Numbered from the stretch's first letter, positions 37,238 to 46,940 are shown. The stretch: 64,000 nt of DNA from Saprospiraceae bacterium (GCA_013001595.1 JABDMH010000096.1:47018-111017), one strand, 5' to 3'. Numbers and translations are program-made. Notes: a model not told the origin generated them from the sequence alone.

Positions 37238-38041
37238 TTATTGTCCCTTATCGAGGACCGCAGGATTTAAGCCCATGCTGGAAAATCCACCGTCATGATA
37301 TAGATTTTGCATGGTGATCATCCGGGTGAGGTCTGAAAACATAACGACGCAAAAATCTGCACAGTTCTCGGCAGAAGCATTACCCAATGGTGACATCTGG
37401 TCTGCATAATCGAAAAAGTCGTCAAACCCGGTGATTCCGGAGCCTGCTGTAGTCCGAGTTGGACTTTGGGAAATGGTATTTACCCGCACTTTTATTCGTG
37501 TTCCCAAATGGTAGCCCATACTTCGACCAAAGGATTCTAGAAGCGATTTTGCTTCAGCCATCTCGCTATAATCAGGAAAAACCCGTTGAGCGGCGATGTA
37601 GCTTAGTGCCAGCACAGATCCCCATTCTGAAAGTACATCTTCCTTCAGGGCTGTCTGCATGATTTTGTGGAAGGATATGGCTGATATATCCAGGGATTTA
37701 TGCATCCAGTCATAGTTGAGGTCATCATATGCTTTGTTTTTACGGACATTGATACTCATGCCAATCGAATGTAGGATGAAATCAATCTTCCCACCTAAAA
37801 TGTCTGTACTTTGAGTAAAGAGTGCAGTAAGATCATCAATATTGGTAGCGTCGGCAGCTATGACTTCGGCACCAACTTGCTCTCCCAAGCGTTGAATTTG
37901 TCCCATCCGTAAAGCCACTGGTGCATTGGTTAAGACATATTTAGCACCATGGTCAGTACACTTTTCAGCTACCTTCCAGGCAATAGAATTTTCGTCCAGA
38001 GCGCCAAAGATGATCCCTTTCTTTCCTTCTAGTAATTTCAT
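37238..38041 (-). CDS. fabI: enoyl-[acyl-carrier-protein] reductase FabI
   Basis: NADH-dependent enoyl-ACP reductase of fatty acid synthesis, 267 residues. It has the FabI start (LLEGKKGIIFGALDENSIAW) and the catalytic Tyr158-x6-Lys165 pair within FPDYSEMAEAKSLLES (Tyr148 is the other conserved tyrosine). 'QSPTRTTAGSGITGFDDFF' is the substrate-loop region. It is read just upstream of the porin gene on the same strand, and a 1.07 kb intergenic region precedes it. Confidence 0.95.
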   Translation of the reverse strand: MKLLEGKKGIIFGALDENSIAWKVAEKCTDHGAKYVLTNAPVALRMGQIQRLGEQVGAEVIAADATNIDDLTALFTQSTDILGGKIDFILHSIGMSINVRKNKAYDDLNYDWMHKSLDISAISFHKIMQTALKEDVLSEWGSVLALSYIAAQRVFPDYSEMAEAKSLLESFGRSMGYHLGTRIKVRVNTISQSPTRTTAGSGITGFDDFFDYADQMSPLGNASAENCADFCVVMFSDLTRMITMQNLYHDGGFSSMGLNPAVLDKGQ

Positions 38042-39114
38042 AAGCTTCCCTTATCCTTTTAGTTTCGTTTAGACTCTATCTCTTCGTTTCGTTCCCAATA
38101 GATGGCTCAAAGATAGTTATCCTTCAAATGGTAATAAAATGCAACGTCCGGGGTATATCAAGAGACTGTTGGAATAGGCAGATCTGATCATGAAACCGTG
38201 CAAAGTCGTTTCCGTCTAGGTGAGTGAAGACATTTTTTCCAAAAATGAAGAGCGCGAGATGACAGGGGGATTGTCAAAGAGGGCTCTCATGAGGGTGTCC
38301 GGACATCAATACAACCTGTAAGCGGAGTATTAGAAAATTCTGTCGTAGGTAGTGAAACGGAGTGAAATCGAAGAGTAGGTCATACATAGTGGGGCTTCGG
38401 CTACGTTACACTAGGCTCAGCCTAACCTAGGTTCGTGTGTACTAATTTGAATTTGTACCGATAGAACCTCCAGTCAACCTAAGTTCACACATCTTGTGCC
38501 AAAGATGGATAGAGGGAGGTGACAGATAATCGATAGAAATCTGCATGAGGGATTGTCATGATTTTATTCAAAAATCCCGCCAATCCGAGGGAGGATCCTT
38601 AAACTAATCCCGGGTTTTAACCGGGGCAAAAAATATTAGACCCCAAGTGGGGTCTTTTGAGATCCCCATTCAGATAGAATTCCGGGCTTGCAAGAAGGGA
38701 ATCTTGGCAACTACCGTTACCCAACTGAAGAAATGTAACTTATGAGGTCTTTCATAGGTAGTGAAACAACCCGAAATAGAAGGGTCCGCCATTCTTTTTG
38801 TGTCAATGAGATGACTTTGTGAAAAATAATCTCATGATCACCCTGAGCGGAACGAAGTGCAGCCGAAGGGCGATTGCCTTGGCTCCACTTCAGCCTGACC
38901 TTGGTTGTTTTGAAGTTGTCTTCTGATGTTGGATACCTGAATTACTGCCACTTATGAAATCTGTCATAGGTGGGTATGAAGAAGCCACCGACAGTTGTAA
39001 TTGAATGAGGATCAACAAAACGGGGATACGGAGAAGGGCGGGCACTAATAGATTAGGTGTTCTAAACCAACTAAATTCAGATGAAAGGGAGGATTTCCAT
39101 AGCAACGGTTGATA
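38042..39114. other. 1.07 kb gap with terminator hairpin and short repeats
   Basis: No open frame of protein-like content. It holds a strong hairpin (38638-38658), three related phrases (TCTGTCGTAGGTAGTGAAAC near 38339, CTTTCATAGGTAGTGAAAC near 38748, TCTGTCATAGGTGGGTATGA near 38962) and a REP-like palindromic phrase CACCCTGAGCGGAACGAAG (near 38840), which resembles sequences of the 62 kb array. It may be a rearranged region, or hold an unrecognised small RNA. Confidence 0.5.
38638..38658. terminator. intrinsic terminator-like hairpin
   Basis: Perfect 7-base stem AGACCCC (38638-38644), loop AAGT, arm GGGGTCT (38649-38655), followed by TTT. A CCCGGG...CCGGGG arm just before it may strengthen the fold. 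No gene ends nearby, so its transcript is unknown; an unannotated RNA ending here is possible. Confidence 0.5.
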
Positions 39115-40770
39115 TTAGCTGTGAATGAGTTCTTTGGCACTGGTGCGAGCAGCTTCACTGGGAGGGCTTGAACTTAACATAGTCGCTATTTCTTCTACTC
39201 GCTCTTCTTCATTGAGTACTTGCACTCTAGCAATTGTTTTGTCTTTAACTACATCCTTGCTCACCCTAAAGTGCCTACTACCTTTGGCGGCAACTTGTGG
39301 GGAATGGGTGATGGAGATAATTTGATGTTCATTGCTCAATACCTTCAGGATATCTCCCATCTTCAACGCAACATCTCCGGATACACCACTGTCTATTTCA
39401 TCAAATATAAGGGTCGGCATCTGTAGCGATCCGGCCACTAATGATTTTGTGATCAGTGAAAGCCTGGAGATTTCACCCCCAGAGGCCACTTGCTTGATCG
39501 GTGCGTGAGCACTGCCTTTATTCGGAGCAAATAAGTAGGAAATCCGATCTTGTCCATGCGGGTTCAATGAGGTGTCCTTAACATGTTCAATTTTGAAATT
39601 GGCATGCTCCATGCGCAGATGCACGAGCAATTTGTTGACATCCTTTTCAAAATTTGGGATGGCTCCTGCCCTAGCTTTACTCAATTTTTTGGCAATGGCT
39701 TTTAGTTCCTTCAATCGACTCGCCAATTCCTGTTCATGCTCAGATATATCTTCTTCTACAGTATCAAAAGCCTGCAACTGCTCATCAAAAGCTTCCTGGA
39801 TCTGCATAAGATCAGCTATCTCATTCACCCTGTGTTTGTGCATTAATTGATTGAGGGCATCTACGCGCTCTCTAAGCCTAATGGTCTCTTCTGGCTTATA
39901 TTCGATTCGCTCAGCCATCTGCGCAGCTTCTTGAGCGATGTCTTCCAGTTCTAACGTGGCTGCTTCCAGTCTTTTAGCTAGAGATTTTGATTCTTCATGC
40001 AAGCTACTGATGGCATCAATTGTCTGTTGGAGCCTTCCCAACTGACTAATCACGGCCTGCTCATCATTTTCCAATCCCTCCGATAGGTTGCCAAGACCGG
40101 CGATGATGTCTTGCGCATGTTCTGCTTCGTTCAGTTTGTTTTCTAGACCGGAATCGCTGGTGATGTCAATGTCGTATTCCAAAAGCTCATTCAATTGAAA
40201 TTGGACATAGTCTCTCTGCTTAATGGCCTCGGCATGTCTATCTTTGAGGTGCTCCACTGTCTTCATCAACTCATGATAGGCTTGATGCTTTTGTCCATAT
40301 TCTTTCTTGAGCTTTTCATTCTTGGCCAAGGCATCTAGCATATTTATTTGCTGTAGGCTTTCGTTTATTCCGCGATTTTCAAACTGCTCGTGGAGATCAA
40401 CCAATTGCCCTGACAGCACTTGTAAGGTTTTTAAAGAAACTGGAGAGTCATTGATGAAAGCTCTTGATTTACCAGAAGTATTTATCTCACGCCTTATGAT
40501 GGTCTGATCATGGTAATCCAGGTCTTCTTTAATGAAGTAAGGCTGCAGTTGGTAGGCCTTTATATCGAATGTGCCTTCGATGATGCATTTGCGGGATTTG
40601 TCTGAAAGTACTTTAGTATCGGCTCGGTTTCCCAAGATGAGACCAAGTGCTCCCATCAGTATGGATTTGCCTGAGCCGGTCTCACCCGTGATAATGTTTA
40701 GGCCTTTTGAAAATTCAACGAATACACTATCGATGATGGCGTAATTTCTAATGTCGAGCCTAATGATCAT
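39115..40770 (-). CDS. recN: DNA repair protein RecN
   Basis: SMC-like ATPase of double-strand break repair, 551 residues. Walker A GETGSGKS at 29-36, after the typical start 'LDIRNYAIIDSVFVEFSKGL'; a central coiled-coil region rich in Glu/Gln (about 150-370); and a C-terminal ATPase half with 'HAPIKQVASGGEISRLSLIT' (signature) and 'PTLIFDEIDSGVSGDVALKM' (Walker B). It is the last gene of the minus-strand run hemC, exonuclease, hemD, recN. Confidence 0.96.
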   Translation of the reverse strand: MIIRLDIRNYAIIDSVFVEFSKGLNIITGETGSGKSILMGALGLILGNRADTKVLSDKSRKCIIEGTFDIKAYQLQPYFIKEDLDYHDQTIIRREINTSGKSRAFINDSPVSLKTLQVLSGQLVDLHEQFENRGINESLQQINMLDALAKNEKLKKEYGQKHQAYHELMKTVEHLKDRHAEAIKQRDYVQFQLNELLEYDIDITSDSGLENKLNEAEHAQDIIAGLGNLSEGLENDEQAVISQLGRLQQTIDAISSLHEESKSLAKRLEAATLELEDIAQEAAQMAERIEYKPEETIRLRERVDALNQLMHKHRVNEIADLMQIQEAFDEQLQAFDTVEEDISEHEQELASRLKELKAIAKKLSKARAGAIPNFEKDVNKLLVHLRMEHANFKIEHVKDTSLNPHGQDRISYLFAPNKGSAHAPIKQVASGGEISRLSLITKSLVAGSLQMPTLIFDEIDSGVSGDVALKMGDILKVLSNEHQIISITHSPQVAAKGSRHFRVSKDVVKDKTIARVQVLNEEERVEEIATMLSSSPPSEAARTSAKELIHS

Positions 40771-40782
40771 TGTTGGTCACTA

Positions 40783-41445
40783 TTAAAGGTGCTTTGTCAC
40801 AAGAGTCACTAATGATTCTTCACTGGGATTGGGCGGCACCCAAACCTTTGCTTTCGTTAGTTGCTGAATGGTCTGTGCAGTCGTATCTCCAATTGCAAAG
40901 ATAATTTGACCCTCCACTTCAGGGTACTTATCAAAATACGTTTTTGCATTTAAAGGACTGGTGAATATCAAGAAATCACAATTAGGTACATCAAACTTGG
41001 CTTTGGGTCGATTGTCATAGACGATCAAATCTGGGTGCGTATTTTTTGGTAAACAACGCTGTACTGACCTTCTCGACTGTCTGGCCCGAATAAAAAGTAT
41101 GGCTTGTCGGTTAGTCACGAGCTGCAGTGCGGAAGCTGTTGCTTTCGCACTGCCGTTTCCTATAAAGTGTATGGTTGGTACTTGTTCTGCAAGGACATCT
41201 GCCGTCTTGGGACCAAATGCAGCCAGCTTACGATCAGTAAATTGCTGATCGCTAAGCTGTCTGAAAAAATGAACTACACCCTGTTGGCTGTAAAAAAATA
41301 ACCATTGACTCTCCGGGATCTTTGCGAAAGGAATGCTCCGAAACTGTAGGAGAGAATGATCGTAAATATCGACCCTATCTTTGAGCTTCCAAAAGGGACT
41401 TTTCTCATGAAGATTCCGGGAGATAAAAAGTTTCTTGCTCATCAT
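40783..41445 (-). CDS. hemD: uroporphyrinogen-III synthase
   Basis: Converts hydroxymethylbilane to uroporphyrinogen III in heme synthesis, 220 residues. HemD sequences are variable; the assignment rests on the layout ('ESQWLFFYSQQGVVHFFRQL', 'KLAAFGPKTADVLAEQVPTI', 'FLIFTSPLNAKTYFDKYPEV', 'IFAIGDTTAQTIQQLTK') and on its place two genes after hemC. MMSKK gives two adjacent possible starts. It runs 12 bases before recN. Confidence 0.88.
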   Translation of the reverse strand: MMSKKLFISRNLHEKSPFWKLKDRVDIYDHSLLQFRSIPFAKIPESQWLFFYSQQGVVHFFRQLSDQQFTDRKLAAFGPKTADVLAEQVPTIHFIGNGSAKATASALQLVTNRQAILFIRARQSRRSVQRCLPKNTHPDLIVYDNRPKAKFDVPNCDFLIFTSPLNAKTYFDKYPEVEGQIIFAIGDTTAQTIQQLTKAKVWVPPNPSEESLVTLVTKHL

Positions 41446-41455
41446 CCACTATGAG

Positions 41456-42037
41456 CTAGAACAAATCATCAAGTTCTCCCATACTGAGCAACTTGTTGAA
41501 ACATCGGGAGACAGCCATTATGTCTTTTTGGGCATTGCCTGCACCTTCATAGCCGGCATTAAAAATTTTCTGGTGAAGTTCCGTCAGTGATGGCCATTTG
41601 TAGCCTCCACCACGACCTTTCAGTCGGCAGAAATAGGTGCTTTCCCGCATCAAGCAATAACGATCCGTCTGATTCATTTTATGTGTCATATTGGCCCGGT
41701 AGAATTCAGCCAATACTACATTCTCACTATATTGCAGGTTGAAAGCGAAGACATACATCGCTTGATCGAGCGCTTTATCAAAATGAGTTAAGGCTTCCTT
41801 TACAGCAACACCTTGCTCGATCATTTCTTCCGAAAGACCTGCTTTCTTCAATGCCTGAGGAGCTACATCCATACCTATCGGATTTATAATGTAGTCAGCT
41901 TCTTCGGTGAGCTCTCCTTTCTTGTCATACAATAGCCATGTAATATGAATTAATTTGGGCCAGCTGAAGGTATCTGTAAAGTCTGCTTTCCAATTCTTTG
42001 GTTGCCCGTTGGTCGATACATCATAGAGTAGAAACAT
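41456..42037 (-). CDS. 3'-5' exonuclease-like (DnaQ/RNase T-like) protein
   Basis: Small nuclease-type protein of 193 residues, started at 42037 (MFLLYDVSTNGQPKNW); the long frame upstream overlaps hemC and is not used. 'LYDVSTNG' corresponds to the exonuclease motif I (F-x-D-x-E type), with the usual Glu replaced by Ser. 'YVFAFNLQYSENVVLAEFYR' fits motif II, and 'YEGAGNAQKDIMAVSRCFNK' resembles motif III with the Asp kept. The substitutions mean the catalytic state is uncertain. It lies between hemC (4 bases) and hemD (10 bases) on the minus strand, so it belongs to that transcript. Confidence 0.75.
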   Translation of the reverse strand: MFLLYDVSTNGQPKNWKADFTDTFSWPKLIHITWLLYDKKGELTEEADYIINPIGMDVAPQALKKAGLSEEMIEQGVAVKEALTHFDKALDQAMYVFAFNLQYSENVVLAEFYRANMTHKMNQTDRYCLMRESTYFCRLKGRGGGYKWPSLTELHQKIFNAGYEGAGNAQKDIMAVSRCFNKLLSMGELDDLF

Positions 42038-42041
42038 GGTG

Positions 42042-42941
42042 CTAGATATTTTTGAGCTTTTTAACAACAGAAGCGGCAAGACCTTCAACAGTGCTGTAGG
42101 AGACATTGACACGCTGAAGTTCGTCAGAAATGGTAGGTGCATATGCAGCCCAGACATGGTAGTAACCCAAGTCATCAACCTCACAGTAGACACCCAAGGG
42201 AAGATGGCAGCCCCCTTGCAATTCTCTTAAAATTGTACGTTCGACATTGGTAAGGATGGCAGTTGCAGGCTGATGTACCTGACGAATCAACTTGTGGATA
42301 TCCGCTCTATTACGCTTGATCTGATATGCCATGACACCTTGGGCCGGAGCGGGCACAAATTCCCGAGGGTGTAGTTTCACAACTCTATATCCACTTAGAT
42401 CAAGGGCCAGTCTTGTGAGACCTGCAGCTGCGAGAATCACAGCATCAACCTCGCCGTCGTACATCTTTTTCAGCCTGGTTGGAACGTTTCCTCGAATGTC
42501 TCTCGCCTCCAGATCGGGTCGGATGGCGATGAGTTGGGCTTTACGCCGATTGGAAGATGTACCTACTACTGCCTGTTTTCTTAGCGATAGCAGCTGAGCC
42601 CGTTCAACTGCATCCGGACGGATGATGAGCCAGTCTGCAGGATCTGCTCGCTCTGAAACTCCGCCAATCGTCAAGGTCGAATCCATATCTGTGGGAAGAT
42701 CCTTCATAGAATGTACTGCTACATCCACTTCCTCACTGATGAGGGCTTCCTCTAATTCCCTGGTGAAGAATCCCTTGCCCTCAATTTTATCGAAGGTAAG
42801 ATGTTGCAGATGATCACCCTTTGTTTTGATGATCCTTAGGACTGCATCTACCCCTTGATCAACCAATTTATTTTTCAGATCGTTTGCCTGCCATAAGGCC
42901 AACTTACTGCCCCTTGTGCCTATGATAATCTGATTGACCAA
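42042..42941 (-). CDS. hemC: porphobilinogen deaminase (hydroxymethylbilane synthase)
   Basis: Makes hydroxymethylbilane from four porphobilinogens in heme synthesis, 299 residues. The dipyrromethane cofactor attaches to Cys245 in LQGGCHLPLG. Other motifs are 'IIIGTRGSKLALWQANDLKN', 'VHSMKDLPTDMD' and 'GTSSNRRKAQLIAIRPDL'. It is the first gene of the minus-strand hem/recN run and diverges from lpxD, with 92 bases between starts. Confidence 0.96.
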   Translation of the reverse strand: MVNQIIIGTRGSKLALWQANDLKNKLVDQGVDAVLRIIKTKGDHLQHLTFDKIEGKGFFTRELEEALISEEVDVAVHSMKDLPTDMDSTLTIGGVSERADPADWLIIRPDAVERAQLLSLRKQAVVGTSSNRRKAQLIAIRPDLEARDIRGNVPTRLKKMYDGEVDAVILAAAGLTRLALDLSGYRVVKLHPREFVPAPAQGVMAYQIKRNRADIHKLIRQVHQPATAILTNVERTILRELQGGCHLPLGVYCEVDDLGYYHVWAAYAPTISDELQRVNVSYSTVEGLAASVVKKLKNI

Positions 42942-43033
42942 GCCTTTTTTATTTTTGTGCTTTGGGCGAAGATAATATTTACCCTAAATGTGCTGAATAG
43001 TTGCTTCGCCAATGATCATAAATGAAATTAAGT

Positions 43034-44089
43034 ATGAAAATCACTGCTGCGGCGTTGGCTCAGTTACTGGGAGGAGAGGTAGAAGGAAATGGGGAAGTCT
43101 TGGTGGATCGACCTGCTAGAATTGAGGATGCGACCCCTGGCAGTATTTCGTTCTTAGCAAATTCCAAATATGAAGCTTTTGCATACACGACACAGGCATC
43201 TATATTGCTGGTAGACCGGCAATTTAAACCGACCGATGAGATCACATTAACTTTGGTCAGAGTGGCCAACGTCTATGAAGCGATGGCAAAGTTGGCCGAA
43301 GCGTTTGACAGTAAAAACGAGCGCAAAGCGGGCATTTCGCCACATGCGATTATTCATGAAGGTGCTAAGGTCGATGAAACAGCGACGATCGGAGACTTTG
43401 TGGTGGTCATGCCAGGAGCAATTATTGGTCCTCGGAGTGAAGTTCATCCTTTTGTTTTTGTGGGGTCAGACTGTAGGGTCGGATCTGATTGTGTACTGCA
43501 CAGTGGGGTGAAGCTCGAGTACGCCTCTCAGCTAGGAAACGAAGTGGTCATCCATGCCAATACAGTGATCGGAAGTGATGGCTTTGGTTTTGTAAAAACG
43601 GATGAGGGATATCAAAAGATGAAGCAATTGGGTAATGTGATTATTGAAGATCGAGTTGAGATCGGGGCCAATGCCGTCATAGATCGCGCTTCAATTGGTT
43701 CGACGATTATCAAGTATGGCGCCAAGTTGGACAATTTAATTCAAATTGCTCACAATGTGGAAATTGGCGCTCACACAGCCATTGCCGCCCAGGCAGGAGT
43801 TGCAGGTAGTTCGAAGATCGGAGATCATGTCTTGATTGGTGGTCAGGCAGGTGTGGTTGGTCACTTAAAAATTGCCGATGGTACCCAGGTGCAGGCACAA
43901 AGTGGAGTTACAAATTCTACCGAACCAGGTGAAAGGTTATATGGTTCACCCGCCATGGACTATACCAGCTATTTACGGTCCTATGCGGCATTCAAAAACT
44001 TTAGAAACATATTAAGAGATTTGCAGGCAACTCGACAACAGGTTAAGGCACTTGAAAACAGGCTCGACCAGTTGCGTTCGGAGCAGTAA
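43034..44089 (+). CDS. lpxD: UDP-3-O-acylglucosamine N-acyltransferase LpxD
   Basis: Lipid A enzyme adding the second acyl chain, 351 residues. I prefer the ATG at 43034 (MKITAAALAQLLGGEVEGN), which matches usual LpxD starts. After the small uridine-binding N-domain come left-handed beta-helix hexapeptide repeats (ATIGDFVVVMPGAIIGPRSE; VEIGAHTAIAAQAGVAGSSK). 'IAHNVEIGAH' holds the catalytic His of the family. It starts the lpxD, lpxC/fabZ, lpxA run. Confidence 0.95.
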   Translation: MKITAAALAQLLGGEVEGNGEVLVDRPARIEDATPGSISFLANSKYEAFAYTTQASILLVDRQFKPTDEITLTLVRVANVYEAMAKLAEAFDSKNERKAGISPHAIIHEGAKVDETATIGDFVVVMPGAIIGPRSEVHPFVFVGSDCRVGSDCVLHSGVKLEYASQLGNEVVIHANTVIGSDGFGFVKTDEGYQKMKQLGNVIIEDRVEIGANAVIDRASIGSTIIKYGAKLDNLIQIAHNVEIGAHTAIAAQAGVAGSSKIGDHVLIGGQAGVVGHLKIADGTQVQAQSGVTNSTEPGERLYGSPAMDYTSYLRSYAAFKNFRNILRDLQATRQQVKALENRLDQLRSEQ

Positions 44090-44109
44090 AACCTGTATAT
44101 TGTGGCCGA

Positions 44110-45528
44110 ATGCCAGAATTGAAATCCGTGAATTCCAATCAACGAACCATCGTTCAATCTTGTAAGTTGGACGGTATTGGATTGCACACTGGGGAGCATG
44201 TAACAATGACTTTTCATGCTGCTGAGCCGGGTTATGGCATTAGATTCCGACGTGTTGACTTGCCTAATCAACCTGTGCTCGGAGTCGATGTTGGCAAAGT
44301 GGTTTCAACAAATAGAGGTACTACCATCAAGGAAGGGGCTGCTCAAGTGAGCACTGTTGAACATGTGCTAGCTGCTTTAGCGGGCCTCTGTATAGACAAT
44401 GTTTTAATCGATATTGATGGACCCGAGGTGGCCATAATTGATGGCAGCGCTCAACCATTTGTTGAGATTTTACAATCTGCCGGTATTGAGCAACAAGACT
44501 TTGAACGTGAGTATTTTATCGTAGAGGAGCCGATTTCATTTCGAGATGAGGTCAGCGGCACTGAGATTGTCGCGTTGCCACATGATGGATTTGAGGTGAC
44601 GGCCATGATAGATTTCGATTCTCCGATTTTGGGTAAGCAATATGCCTCGTTATCTGATATTCACAGCTTTGACAAAGATATAGCACCTGCACGAACTTTT
44701 GTCTTCCTTAGGGAATTGGAGCATCTTTATGGTCAGGATTTGATTAAAGGTGGAGATCTGGAAAATGCCGTCGTGATCGTGGATCGATTGATCACACAGG
44801 ACGAACTCGATGTGCTGGCGAAAAAATTAGGCAAGCCCAAGATGAAGGTCGATAAGGAAGGTGTGCTGAACAACACGGATTTGCGGTATCGAAACGAGCC
44901 TGCCCGTCATAAGTTGCTAGATCTGATTGGAGATTTGGCCTTGATTGGTCGTCCAATCAAAGGTAAAATTATGGCAACCAAACCTGGCCATGCTGCCAAT
45001 GTAGCGTTTGCCAGGCTACTGCGGGAACAATATAAACTGCAGCGAAAACTCAAGGGCAAGCCACGATATGATCCCAACAATGAGCCAATTCTGGATGTGG
45101 AGGGAGTTAAGAAGATGTTACCTCATCGGTATCCTTTTTTGTTGGTAGATAAGATTGTGGAACTTTCGGAAGACTATGTGGTAGGTATAAAAAACATTAC
45201 TTACCAGGAGCATGTATTTCAAGGGCATTTCCCCAATAATCCGGTCTTTCCTGGAGTTATGATTGTTGAGGCTTTAGCTCAAACGGGAGGAATATTGGCA
45301 TTGTCAAACGTGGACGATCCTACCGAGTGGGATACTTATTTCTTAAAAATTGAAAACACAAAGTTCAAATTTCGGGTTGTACCCGGAGATACGTTAATTC
45401 TTAAAATGGAACTGTTGTCGCCCATTCGAAGAGGCATCGTGCATATGCAGGGAACAGCCTATGTCGGTAACAAAATTGTAGCGGAGGGTGAATTGACGGC
45501 ACAAATCATTAACCGTACAAAACTATGA
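44110..45528 (+). CDS. lpxC/fabZ: bifunctional UDP-3-O-acyl-GlcNAc deacetylase / 3-hydroxyacyl-ACP dehydratase (LpxC-FabZ fusion)
   Basis: 472 residues, a fusion usual in Bacteroidota. The N-terminal LpxC part (about 10-310) shows VSTVEHVLAALAG (zinc His), 'VFLRELEHLYGQDLIKGGDL' and 'LRYRNEPARHKLLDLIGDLA', the zinc and catalytic region. The C-terminal FabZ hot-dog part (about 325-472) starts 'KKMLPHRYPFLLVDKIVEL' and has the catalytic His in EHVFQGHFPNNPVFPGVM with Glu in IVEALAQTGG. It links lipid A deacetylation with fatty acid supply. It overlaps lpxA by four bases. Confidence 0.96.
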   Translation: MPELKSVNSNQRTIVQSCKLDGIGLHTGEHVTMTFHAAEPGYGIRFRRVDLPNQPVLGVDVGKVVSTNRGTTIKEGAAQVSTVEHVLAALAGLCIDNVLIDIDGPEVAIIDGSAQPFVEILQSAGIEQQDFEREYFIVEEPISFRDEVSGTEIVALPHDGFEVTAMIDFDSPILGKQYASLSDIHSFDKDIAPARTFVFLRELEHLYGQDLIKGGDLENAVVIVDRLITQDELDVLAKKLGKPKMKVDKEGVLNNTDLRYRNEPARHKLLDLIGDLALIGRPIKGKIMATKPGHAANVAFARLLREQYKLQRKLKGKPRYDPNNEPILDVEGVKKMLPHRYPFLLVDKIVELSEDYVVGIKNITYQEHVFQGHFPNNPVFPGVMIVEALAQTGGILALSNVDDPTEWDTYFLKIENTKFKFRVVPGDTLILKMELLSPIRRGIVHMQGTAYVGNKIVAEGELTAQIINRTKL

Positions 45529-46316
45529 TCGTTAAAGAAAATGTTTTGATCCACCCGGGTGCCCGCATCGGTGAAAACGTTCACGTTGAACCTTTTGTCA
45601 CCATTGCTGAAGATGTCATTATTGGAGACAATACATGGATTGGTCCGCATGTCACCATCTTAGCTGGGGTACGAATCGGCGATAACTGTAAGATCTTCCC
45701 AGGATCGGTGATTGGAGGTATTCCCCAGGATCTCAAGTTTAGAGGTGAAGATAGTATCGTGGTGATTGGAGACAATGTGACCATACGGGAATACTGTACC
45801 ATAAACCGTGGTACAATGGCCAATTACAGCACGGAGATCCATGACAACTGCTTACTGATGGCCTATGTACACGTCGCCCACGATTGTGTGATACGTAAAA
45901 ACTGTGTACTGGCGAACAATGTAAATCTTGCAGGCCATATTGAAATAGGTGCATATGCCATCCTCGGAGGATTGACTGCTGTGCACCAATTTGTGAAGAT
46001 TGGTGAGCATAGTTTTGTCGGAGGTGGATCTCTAGTCAGGAAGGATATACCTCCCTTCGTGAAAGCTGCAAGAGAACCTTTGTCCTATGCAGGTATCAAC
46101 TCAGTCGGTCTGCGCCGCAGGGGCTTTACCTCTGAACAAATCAATCACATTCAGGACATCTACAGGGTGCTGTTTGTGAAGGGATATAATACCAGTCAAG
46201 CACTGAAGATAGTAGAGACTGATATTAGAGCCACCAAGGAAAGGGACAGAATTCTCGAATTCATCTCCGAGGCCGATAGGGGCATCATTAAGGGTTTCAA
46301 AAAGCTCAATGGATGA
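45525..46316 (+). CDS. lpxA: acyl-[ACP]-UDP-N-acetylglucosamine O-acyltransferase LpxA
   Basis: First committed step of lipid A synthesis, 263 residues. Left-handed beta-helix hexapeptide repeats from 'LIHPGARIGENVHVEPFVTI' to 'YAILGGLTAVHQFVKIGEHS'; the catalytic His lies in 'AYVHVAHDCVIRKNCVLAN'. The C-terminal helical domain ('SVGLRRRGFTSEQINHIQDI') is typical. It overlaps the lpxC/fabZ stop and runs three bases before the ABC gene. Confidence 0.96.
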   Translation: MIVKENVLIHPGARIGENVHVEPFVTIAEDVIIGDNTWIGPHVTILAGVRIGDNCKIFPGSVIGGIPQDLKFRGEDSIVVIGDNVTIREYCTINRGTMANYSTEIHDNCLLMAYVHVAHDCVIRKNCVLANNVNLAGHIEIGAYAILGGLTAVHQFVKIGEHSFVGGGSLVRKDIPPFVKAAREPLSYAGINSVGLRRRGFTSEQINHIQDIYRVLFVKGYNTSQALKIVETDIRATKERDRILEFISEADRGIIKGFKKLNG

Positions 46317-46319
46317 CCA

Positions 46320-46940
46320 ATGGTCATTAGCCTAGCGGGAATTTCTAAGCGGTTTAGGACATGGATATTTAAGGACCTATCGTATCGCTTTGAATCTGAT
46401 ATCATTTACGGAATTGCTGGAAGTAACGGTAGTGGAAAGTCTACCCTGCTGCAGATTATTTCGGGGTTTATGACCCCCACCACCGGAGAGCTCACATATT
46501 CCAGAGGTAGCGCCAAACTACTCCCCGATGAATTTAATTGCACAATCTCATATGCGGCACCGTATGTATCGCTGGTTGAGGAGCTTACTGTGAGAGAGGC
46601 CATAGAATTTCAAAATCGCTGCAGGTCGAGGTCCCAGCAATTGTCAGCAGAGCAAGTACTTATCCAAGCAGAAATGGAAGGGGTACAGGACAGATATCTC
46701 AATCAATTGTCCTCAGGTATGATGCAACGGATTAAACTTGCACTGGCCATCATGTCTTCGTCGGAAGTACTGCTCTTAGATGAACCGACTAGTTTCCTAG
46801 ATGAGAAGAGTCGCCAGTGGTTTGAAAAACAGTTGGAAAGGCATCGTAAAAATAGACTGGTTGTGATCGCCACCAATGATCCTAAAGACATTGGCTTATG
46901 TGCGGAGGTGTTGGATGTTGAGCAGTTTTCATCTGCTTGA
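46320..46940 (+). CDS. ABC transporter ATP-binding protein
   Basis: 206 residues with Walker A GSNGSGKS at 34-41, signature LSSGMMQRIKLALAI and Walker B VLLLDEPTSFLDE. A short stand-alone ATPase; no permease is adjacent. In this position after lpxA in Bacteroidota it is probably cotranscribed with the lipid A genes, but a link to lipid export is not proven. The gene starts three bases after lpxA. Confidence 0.9.
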   Translation: MVISLAGISKRFRTWIFKDLSYRFESDIIYGIAGSNGSGKSTLLQIISGFMTPTTGELTYSRGSAKLLPDEFNCTISYAAPYVSLVEELTVREAIEFQNRCRSRSQQLSAEQVLIQAEMEGVQDRYLNQLSSGMMQRIKLALAIMSSSEVLLLDEPTSFLDEKSRQWFEKQLERHRKNRLVVIATNDPKDIGLCAEVLDVEQFSSA

